Assembly (NCBI GenBank): GCA_001931905.2
Contig: MSJI02000482.1
Coordinates: forward strand, 1-38,037
Length of the DNA stretch: 38,037 nucleotides
Source: Cladosporium sp. IMV 00045
Lineage: Eukaryota > Ascomycota > Dothideomycetes > Cladosporiales > Cladosporiaceae
Direction of reading: 5' to 3'
Part shown: positions 30,616 through 38,037 of the stretch, piece by piece
Position numbering within the stretch: the first letter of the stretch is position 1
Layout: each line of letters begins with the position of its first letter
The notes under the pieces: generated by a model
Database searches by the model: none
Seen by the model: the letters and a program-made list of their open reading frames with translations, nothing else
What the model was told of the DNA's origin: nothing
Program-made: the position numbers and the translations under genes

Positions 30616-33417
30616 TGCGTTGCACGCATTGGCATTCTCAAATCTTGCAGGGTTTATTGTCTTGGATTTTTCGCTTGTTTCGAGAAGACGTATGAACCTC
30701 GTTGTGTTGGTATCCTGGAGGCATAGGGGAATTGAAACAGTTGCCGCAGCAAGCTAAGGTTTGATGTGGAGGTGAAGTGAGGTTGAGCAACCACATGGAT
30801 TTGCGAAGAGTCAACCCCTGATCGAACAAAGGTGCGTTCCCACGCTGCAAATCCAATTTTGCCAAAACTTCCCTAACCGAGACTCTCATGTAAAAAATAT
30901 GACATCGATCAGGATCGAGGATTCGCAAGCCCTTACAGTGGTATCAGTCGACCGAACCATCTTGTGCATTTTCAATGCGTACAAAAACTATCAAAACAAA
31001 GGTTTAAATCGTTGCACAATTCCTCTTCTTTTATAGCCGTGAAAAGAAAAGTACCTCCAAGACATCGTCTGCTCATAGAAACAGCATCTCATCGCCGCAA
31101 CGGCGCACTCGCACTGGGCTATCTACATAGATTCGGATGCATTTTGCACGTTTGGTATCGACAAGCGATTATTGGGCGATATCACAAGATCACAATGTCC
31201 TAGGATGATTGTTGTCAACTGTAGGCGAATCTGGATATTCAATGTTACCGTATGTAACTAGGGTGCGCACAGCATGATACCTAAAAGAGGACCTCACATG
31301 TGGTATCGTCGGATGTTCGATCAACATGACGACTCTGGACTCAGATGGACGACTCACCACGAGGCAACTTGTGATTAATCCAGATCAAACACTCAACCAT
31401 CCAACATTTCCGATAGATCATCTCAATCAGAGAAAAGCAGTCGATATTGTTTCCCAAGCAAAAGGCAGACAAACACCGGCGAGAGAAACACACTAATAGC
31501 GTAGATTTATCGATGCTATCGAACGACAAGCACGACGCACCATTGATGATGGAACGATTGCTTCAAGACGACTCGTATCGGCTGAAGGCATGTTTAGTGT
31601 AAGGCGACGAAACATATTCGAGGCAAATTCGCTCATCGGTAAGAGTATACAATACACCGTTATGAATCCGGTACCGACGACGATGAGCTGCGAGATCTCA
31701 AGGATGCCCGCAGTCGTATTGGGAGGGGTCTGACTGGATAGAGTTTTCGTATTCTTGCCTGCGAGAACGACCAAGTGATGTTTTGTGATAGCGAGGTGAA
31801 GAGCAAGATTTCTTCTCGTAGGAAAACTGGCGAGGTTTCTTCTTCATCTACCATCAAGAACCTTACTTCCAAGGGAAGAACTTGTCGCAGTGATAAAGTA
31901 CGTTCCCGGCGTCTACGATTCATTCAGGTATCTTTATGGTAGAATTTTAAGAATGTATCAGGCATCTAAAGATACCCACTGTTCATCAGAAATCTCTGTC
32001 GCGTCTTGGACAAGCTGGTCTGGAAGAACAAAGCACAGGCATGCACTCGTGAAGAGACACTCCGCCTCCACCTCCACTTCCACGCCCTCACCTTCACAGT
32101 CACATTCACATATATACCTCAAGAAGTATCGGCGCGGTTCGCATTTGCGTTCGCATGCCACTACTGCCCATCACGCCTCACAATCTCCAATCCATACGTG
32201 TAATCTCTACACATACCCACATGCCCATCACACAATCCCCACGCCAGACGCATGCTGCACAACACTTCTGCAGCAGGCGGCACCCGCGCTTCAAGACATT
32301 TCGAACCCCTCCTCCACCATCGCCCAAAAGCAATAGAGTTGCAACACCTAGCGGCCCGCGTAGATCCAGAGCAAAGTCCCTGCGCCACATGTACACATTA
32401 AGCTTCCGAGGGTCCTTACGAGAAGATCAAGGAACGTGATGGATGTGCAGGGTCATCGGGAAGAAAAGCGAGCGAGCGAGGGTACTTCCTTGAGGAGTCA
32501 ACACGGTACGTACCCCGTGTACTACAGACAGAACGAAGCGGAGCGTGACGCCGATGGTCGTGGGGCGCTTGGGGGAGATCTCGTGTTGACGTGCATGAGA
32601 TATAACACAGGAAGGGGGGTGATAACATGTCAAACGATCACGGGGCGAGGTGGGCTAGAAGGAGGAGGTAAGGTATCGTTCGCGCGCGAGTCTTGTGGGT
32701 CCTCTGGCCCTCTGGAGTGTGGGATGGGCGTGACGGGGCACTTGTGATCAGAACTGGATAATGGTGCGGCTTGGGTGGGCTGCAGGAGAGGAGAATGGGA
32801 GTCTGGAGGAGATCTCGGGCGAAGAGAGAGAGAAGGCTGGCGCCATTGGCAAGAGAAGACGTGGGATGGGATGAGGGATGGGGGTCCAGTAGTTCGGCGG
32901 CTGAGACAGAGGGCCAGACGATCTGCTTGCCTGCGTGCTCTGGAGGGGCAGCCGCCCGACTTTCACATGCTTCGCTTCGCGTCTTTCGTCTCAGGTCCCA
33001 TTTGCCTGAGGGGCAGATGATACGCGAAACGCAGGCCGACGGCGACGGCCGGGTTGGCGGGGTCATGCGACCTGTGACGATGGATGGGGGCTGATGTCCA
33101 TTGACGTGTGATACGAAAACGCGGACGAGAAGGGAGACGAAGAGGCATTGACGAGGCAGCGCAAGCTTGGCCGCGCGCGGGCGATGCGGTGGGCATTGGA
33201 GGCCAATGGAATGGGGAGGAGGCCAAGCGGAGTGCCCAACAGGCAGCTTGCCTTTCCTTCGTTTGCCCGCCCCATAGGAGCTTTGGGATAGAGCAATCGG
33301 AGGGCATTTGGCCGAGAATAATGGCGGCGGCAGGCGGGCAAGATGAGAGGATGAGCATCATGAGGGAGCTGTGTCTCGCTGTGGACGCGATGATGACAGT
33401 GATCACAACAAAGGAGA

Positions 33418-33438
33418 CGCGCGCGCGCGCGCGCGCGC
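33418..33438. repeat. (CG)n dinucleotide run
   Basis: Twenty-one bases of perfectly alternating C and G. Such runs favour left-handed Z-DNA under negative supercoiling. Confidence 0.95.
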
Positions 33439-33803
33439 AAACAAGAGTGGGAGGAGGCTTGCTTGACGATTGACCACAAGGAGACTACGGAAGCGCTGAG
33501 GCGGGCCTGCGTTCCCAGCTGATGGGCCACCACCAGGGCGAGACTGGGCTTGGTCGCGGATTGGAGGAAGATGTAACTGTACCGTTTCGGGTGTATCTCC
33601 AATGGCCGTGTCGGTTGTAGGCGCCGGCGTGAGAGTAAGTGGGCATGCGCGCAGGTCCGATGGCTCGCATGAGATTATTCCACGCAGGGAATCCACATGA
33701 GGTGCATGATGATGAGCATAAGTGGATTATTGGGATGGGGGCTCGGGCAGGTGGGCGAGATGGGGGGAAGTTGGTCTATGATTAGAGAGAGACAGGCAGA
33801 GAC

Positions 33804-33832
33804 AGAGAGAGAGAGAGAGAGAAGTAGAGGGG
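33804..33832. repeat. (GA)n microsatellite
   Basis: About 14 uninterrupted AG/GA units, preceded by degenerate GAGAGAGACAGGCAGAGAC sequence. Confidence 0.9.
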
Positions 33833-34303
33833 CACATGAATGGAGGATGCGATGTGCATGGATAAGCCGAGGCTGGGAGGGAAGCATGTCGCGTGTGGCG
33901 AGATCTGTGACGCTTGTCATGTCTCTTTATGTCTTGTCGGTGAGTGGGATTGGCTTTGACGATGATGACGATGACTCTTGTGTAAAGAACCAGACGGATT
34001 CTCAGATAACGGCGGTGTGGCAAACGGGGAAAGCTTTGCGAAGAAAGGACCGTGTCAGAGTCAATTGATGGAGAGGATGTCGAGATGTCGTCGCGAATGC
34101 TGAATCATCGAATGCGGTGGCAAAGTCGGCGACCACATGCAGCAATGCGAATGGCATTGAGGGTCAACGCGGGCTGAGGTCATCAGGCAGACGAGGCATG
34201 GCGTAAGTCGCGAGGATTGATGACCCAGAATGGCCTTTGGCCTGGCGTCGGGCAGTAAGAGAGCGCGTGAGTCACCCAGATCCTGAAGCTGGGATGGATG
34301 TCG

Positions 34304-34328
34304 TTGGTTGGTTGGTTGGTTGGTTGGT
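34304..34328. repeat. (TTGG)n tetranucleotide repeat
   Basis: About six TTGG units in a row, in intergenic DNA. Confidence 0.9.
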
Positions 34329-35390
34329 GTCGCTGAATTGGTGATGGCGCCGGCTGTGCTGGTGCTGCTCTCTCCTCTCAGTCAAGCTCTAACCTGTTGT
34401 CTATCTCCACTTCACAACACACAGCAGTTACAGCAGCAGCAAGCAAACGCCGGTCGGTGGCCAACAGCATAATTGGTAGGTGGTAGCATGGCAGCTGCCA
34501 GCCAACAAACGATGCGTGGCCCGATTCAGGCATCTCGCTCCCTCCGCCTCCTCATCCTTTTCGCTCCCTCCAATGGCCATGGACAGGTAGGTCTACTGTA
34601 AATGGAACATCCGGCTGACACACACAACCCATTCGCCACCCAATCAAGTCACTCCTCTTCTCTGTCGCCTTCTACGGCCTTCGGAGAGGCGAGCGCGCAA
34701 TTGTCAGCCTAGCACCTCTCCTTGATGCCCGCTGCTGCACTGCTGTAACTGCTGCTGCGACTTCTCCTTCGCCCTGATCTTGTCATGCGCCCCTTGCGGC
34801 CAGCACCTCTCAGAGGAGAGCTCTCTCCCTCCCACACACCAGAAAGTCACTTGCCGCAGTAGCAGCAGTAGCAGCATGTCTCACCTTCTCCCTTCATAGT
34901 CGCCGCCTGGCGTTGCATTGTTGTCGCTTTCATCTTTCGGCCAAGTCATCTGCCGCTTTCTCCTGCACACTCATCACCTCATTATTGCCCGGCAGCCTAA
35001 TGGCCGCCCCATTGACTGACTCTTAAGGCTACCTTAAGCGGTGGCACAGCCTGACCACTGTCTACTCATCACTACTGTCTCTCCCCCCATTTGCATTCGC
35101 ATTTGTATTTGCCTTTGCCTCCTCGCTTTCACCCGCCCTCCCGTTGGTGATAACTAATACATTCACAATCAACATCCTCCTCTTCCTCATCCCTTTACCC
35201 ACTCCCTTTCTCTTCGAACCCCCACACTCATCATTCTTCCTGCTGACACCATACTGTCTTCCTGTCTTCAAACTCCGTTGACAGACTTCGCCCGATCTAT
35301 TTATCATCGAGCGTCCGGTGCAATTTCTCATTTGGCATCGCTCGGACTTAAGGCTTCCGTCTCCTCGCCACATCGTCCGACCCTTCCGAC

Positions 35391-35397
35391 ATATAAG
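35391..35397 (+). promoter_or_regulatory. TATA-like box (ATATAAG) before the SWIRM gene
   Basis: ATATAAG lies about 70 bp before the ATG at 35462. If used, transcription would start close to the coding sequence and the C/T-rich DNA further upstream would be promoter and not leader. Confidence 0.35.
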
Positions 35398-35461
35398 CAC
35401 TCTACTCTTACCCATTGACTGCTGCCTTCTACAACAACAATCGACGCAGCGTCTCAGCGCC

Positions 35462-36634
35462 ATGGATTCACGACTGTCTCCCCAATACCAGAACCCCAAC
35501 ATGGCCACAACATCATCGACAAAAGACATTGGTCGCCAGCTGCCGCCACCACCCTACCTTTCGCCACCAGAAGAGGCAACACTCTCCAACTTCTCCAAAG
35601 ATGCCAACCCTTCGCCAGCGCACAAGGCATGGCAGCATACCTTGCCACCCATACAGACCGTATTGTCGCCACCGGCGTCGCCGTCTGCCTCTCCCCGGAC
35701 AAAGCTGCCCCAAATCAACCCCGACCGATCACAAGCTTCAGCCGCTCACGATCCGCCACTCTTCTCGCATTCACAGTCAGACGACAGCGCTGCGCCCCTT
35801 TTCGATGACAACAGTCCGGCCCTTACGGCTCGCACCGACAGCCTAAGCCCCGAAAAGCAAAACGTCAAGCCCAAGAAGATCTTCGCTCGTTATCTTCACG
35901 GCTTCGACAGTGAAACTCCTGCTTTGGACTACTGGCGGATGAATCTCAACGAAGCTTCTCAGATTCCCGGCTTCGGCACCAAGAAGCAGGTTGCAATGCA
36001 CCCTCCAGTCATCAACACCCGCCTCGACGCCTACACCGCTTCCCTGAAGCATTCGCTCGACCACCCTTCCAAGGCTGGAGTGACCAAGTCTCGACCAACA
36101 CCACCCAAACCAAAGGCTTCAAAACCTGCTAAGGTGGCACTTCCTCCAACCCCTCGCAAAGCATCAAGGATTCCAGTGACGATTCAGCGCGAGTCAAAGT
36201 CACAATCAGTCGAACCCCAAGCACGGAAGCGCGCACCGCCCACCAAGTCAGCTCCACTCAAGGAAGAAGACAAAGACTGGGCAGTTCTTCCCGACTATAC
36301 TCCACCCACATCTACTCTGGACAACGGCGCCAAGCCCCTCAAAGTTACATGGAAGGGTTCGCCTAATGATCTTCGCAACGACCCCGCGGCGCAGTTCATG
36401 CATCCGCAGGAAATCGAGGCAGCAGCGGAGTTGAAGTTGTTTGGTGCACAATATATGGCCAACAAGCGACGTATCTTCGAAGCCAAGCTCAAGTCTCTCA
36501 AGGAGGGTAAGAACTTCACCAAGACTGCTGCGCAGCAGGCCTGCAATATTGACGTCAACAAGACGAGCAAGATGTGGGAAGCCTTCGACAAGTCTGGGTG
36601 GTTTGACCGAGAGCACTTCGAGAAGTGGTTGTAA
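35462..36634 (+). CDS. SWIRM-domain protein (Fun19/Laf1-like)
   Basis: Single exon, 390 aa, from the ATG in GCGCCATGGATTC; the open frame continues upstream without an ATG. A second in-frame ATG is at 35501. The first 130 residues are disordered and rich in Pro/Ser. A conserved-looking block KKIFARYLHGFDSETPALDY then WRMNLNEASQIPGFG follows, and then a basic Pro/Lys linker. The C-terminal 98 residues (about 293-390) form a SWIRM domain: KVTWKGSPNDLRND, HPQEIEAAAELKLFGAQYM, NKRRIFEAKLKSLKEGKNFT, KTAAQQACNIDVNKTSKMWE and FDKSGWFDREHFEKWL. A SWIRM domain at the very C-terminus is the layout of yeast Fun19/YOR338W and fission yeast Laf1/Laf2, the latter linked to the Clr6 histone deacetylase complex. 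A chromatin role is inferred. Confidence 0.88.
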   Translation: MDSRLSPQYQNPNMATTSSTKDIGRQLPPPPYLSPPEEATLSNFSKDANPSPAHKAWQHTLPPIQTVLSPPASPSASPRTKLPQINPDRSQASAAHDPPLFSHSQSDDSAAPLFDDNSPALTARTDSLSPEKQNVKPKKIFARYLHGFDSETPALDYWRMNLNEASQIPGFGTKKQVAMHPPVINTRLDAYTASLKHSLDHPSKAGVTKSRPTPPKPKASKPAKVALPPTPRKASRIPVTIQRESKSQSVEPQARKRAPPTKSAPLKEEDKDWAVLPDYTPPTSTLDNGAKPLKVTWKGSPNDLRNDPAAQFMHPQEIEAAAELKLFGAQYMANKRRIFEAKLKSLKEGKNFTKTAAQQACNIDVNKTSKMWEAFDKSGWFDREHFEKWL

Positions 36635-37629
36635 TCGGCTTCACCTCAGCATTACCTGGAACCCAATAGACTATCGCCACCGGTATCCACTAACAGGCAT
36701 AGAGAGGGCAAGACTGCCTAGATGATGTGACTCAACAGTGTTTGCCTGGCCCGACGTCAGACTACGACTGTCAAGACTGCCTTAAACCTTGTGGCAGCAG
36801 ATTTGCCACACTGCATTACTCACACCACCACGAAGCTTGGTGGTTTTCGCATCAGATTGCTCACGCTCAGGCGCCCACATTTTGACGAATAACGACTTTT
36901 CTCTCTCTCACGAAGGCTCATCAAGGCGTTTGGGACGGTGCCCTCGCGAGCACACACGACTTTTCTATGATTTTCTCTATGGTTCTCTACGCTGATGACG
37001 ATTTCAATTTTCTTTTGTATTTCCAGCGATTCCTTATGACTCCCCTCCCAACATTGCAGGCGTTTGGGTCTTGGAGATATCCTTTTTCTTTGACGTCTAT
37101 TTCCCTTTTCCGGTTTCCGTGGCGTGGATGCATAGCATGATCTGGCATGGCAGATGATACCCACACCCACTCTCAACAGTTGGTAGATAGATGGAATTGA
37201 GTTTTGGACATTTTCGTTCAAGTCGTTTATGATATTTTGACACAGCTCTCTATTTGATGTCATTGACTACATGTACTTCGTGGTGAAAATGCGGCCATCA
37301 TGAGCCAATTCGTAAGCAAAAGTGGCGCAGCAAGCAAGATTGCCCATGGAACTTCTTCCCCCATCTCCCATCTCATGCGCCGCAAATAATAGATCATGCG
37401 TGCCAGATAATACGCAGGAAAAAATAACTGATAGCACGCCTCCCCGGCACCATCAATCGCCCATCACCCAGACGAGCCAAAGCCGTCCGCCACGAGCCGG
37501 ACCCTGGACGTCAACTCGCGCGCTGACGAACGCCGCCTCTCTCTAGGGAAAGCTGCGACATTGCGCGCAACGTCCTTCTGATCCCCTCCGAACCGCCGGT
37601 CATTCAACAATCACACACATCACGGCGCC
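36635..37629. other. Intergenic region: SWIRM gene 3' end and CDC50 promoter
   Basis: About 1 kb without a supportable gene. The left half should hold the SWIRM gene's 3' UTR and the right half the promoter of the CDC50-family gene. A repeated CGACTTTTCT block occurs near 36892 and 36957. Nothing further is seen. Confidence 0.5.
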
Positions 37630-38037
37630 ATGTCGCAAACCATGGAGCATACCGACTCGAACAGTCTGCGGGACGTCGAAGAGCCCGAGAAGAAGCAGAA
37701 GAGCAGGAGACCGCCAAGTAGGAATAACCCGCGCATTGCGATGGCAGGAGAAAGCAACGCAACGCAATTAAAGGGCCATGGCTGAATGCTGATGATGGAG
37801 GACAGATACCGCGTTCCGCCAGCAGCGCCTGAAAGCCTGGCAACCCATCCTTACACCAAAGACTGTCCTGCCGCTGCTGTTCGGCGTGGGCGTCATCTTC
37901 GCGCCCATCGGAGGCCTGCTGCTCTACGCCAGCGCCCAGGTCCAGGAGATCTCGATCAACTACTCGAATTGCAACGAGACGGCGCCCACATGTACCCAGG
38001 ACGGCGGCGGCTTCGAGCTCATCCCTTCGTCTGCCGT
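37630..38037 (+). CDS. CDC50: CDC50/LEM3-family flippase subunit, 5' part only
   Basis: This family provides the beta subunit of P4-ATPase phospholipid flippases in endomembranes and the plasma membrane. The gene runs off the right edge. Exon 1 is 37630-37717 and exon 2 starts at 37806, joined across an 88-bp intron (GTAGGA..ACAG) to give RRPPNTAFRQQRLKAWQPIL. The visible 106 residues have a basic cytosolic N-terminus, the family motif NTAFRQQRLKAWQPILTPK, a first membrane segment VLPLLFGVGVIFAPIGGLLL, and the start of the exoplasmic loop with SINYSNCNETAPTC, holding two N-glycosylation sequons and two cysteines. The second membrane segment should lie beyond the window. CDC50, LEM3 and CRF1 cannot be told apart from this part. 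Confidence 0.92.

Larger units (their letters stand above)
30616..35461. other. 4.8-kb gene desert upstream of the SWIRM gene
   Basis: No supportable gene on either strand. All longer frames lack family features, and many lack an ATG. The left part (30760-32400) is mixed sequence. The middle (32440-34350) is G-rich on the plus strand, with (CG)n, (GA)n and (TTGG)n simple repeats. The right part (34380-35461) is C/T-rich, like an extended fungal promoter or leader. A long regulatory region or a non-coding transcript is possible, but neither is shown by sequence alone. Confidence 0.55.

Noticed and set aside
31270..31330. tRNA-like words (TGGTATC and GTTCGATCA) in the desert
   Set aside because: The two boxes do not fit tRNA spacing and no acceptor stem could be paired.

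Overview
The window looks like nuclear DNA of a filamentous ascomycete. Genes are intron-poor. The introns that can be placed are short (50-88 bp), with GT..AG ends and usually a CTAAC/CTAAT-like branch site. Starts sit in A-rich contexts behind pyrimidine-rich leaders, and genes lie on both strands with a few hundred bases between them. Protein style (Pop8, Sws1 and Pex16 with fungal insertions) suggests Pezizomycotina, plausibly Dothideomycetes; that last step is inference. No virus, plasmid, transposase, CRISPR, rRNA or tRNA gene was recognised.

Layout. 1-2777: no supportable gene. 2778-9871: housekeeping block with SET2 (H3K36 methyltransferase, +), POP8 (RNase P/MRP subunit, -), SPT4 (elongation factor, -) and PPT1 (TPR phosphatase PP5, +). 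9872-14803: the most unusual part. It has a cluster of CAATTG motifs, three 74-bp tandem repeats in front of an orphan two-exon gene (11461-12275), a 114-bp degenerate tandem duplication across that gene's stop codon, a relic that resembles the middle of the orphan protein, a second tentative orphan gene (12962-13586), and opposed TTC/GAA microsatellites. 14804-16359: a conserved-looking but unnamed proline-rich, probably nuclear protein (-), followed by 3 kb without a supportable gene. 19398-30615: dense block with a class I glutamine amidotransferase (+), COG1 (-), SNRNP27 (+), BET1 (-), PEX16 (-), an HD-domain hydrolase (-), RPN8 (+) and SWS1/ZSWIM7 (-). 30616-35461: a 4.8-kb gene desert rich in simple repeats. 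35462-36634: SWIRM-domain protein (+). 37630-end: the 5' part of a CDC50/LEM3 flippase subunit (+), cut by the window edge.

The recognised genes are independent housekeeping functions: chromatin and transcription elongation, RNA processing, ER-Golgi traffic, peroxisome biogenesis, proteasome, and recombination. There is no operon-like pathway and no biosynthetic cluster. Several neighbours share short divergent promoters (SPT4/PPT1, COG1/SNRNP27, HD hydrolase/RPN8). Exon structures were built by hand from splice signals and reading frame; where the joined frame restores known family sequence (SET2, SPT4, PPT1, BET1, PEX16, RPN8, CDC50) they are secure. The best candidates for something undescribed are the 10-14 kb orphan locus with its two kinds of tandem repeat, and a possible intron-retention isoform of PPT1 with a hydrophobic tail.
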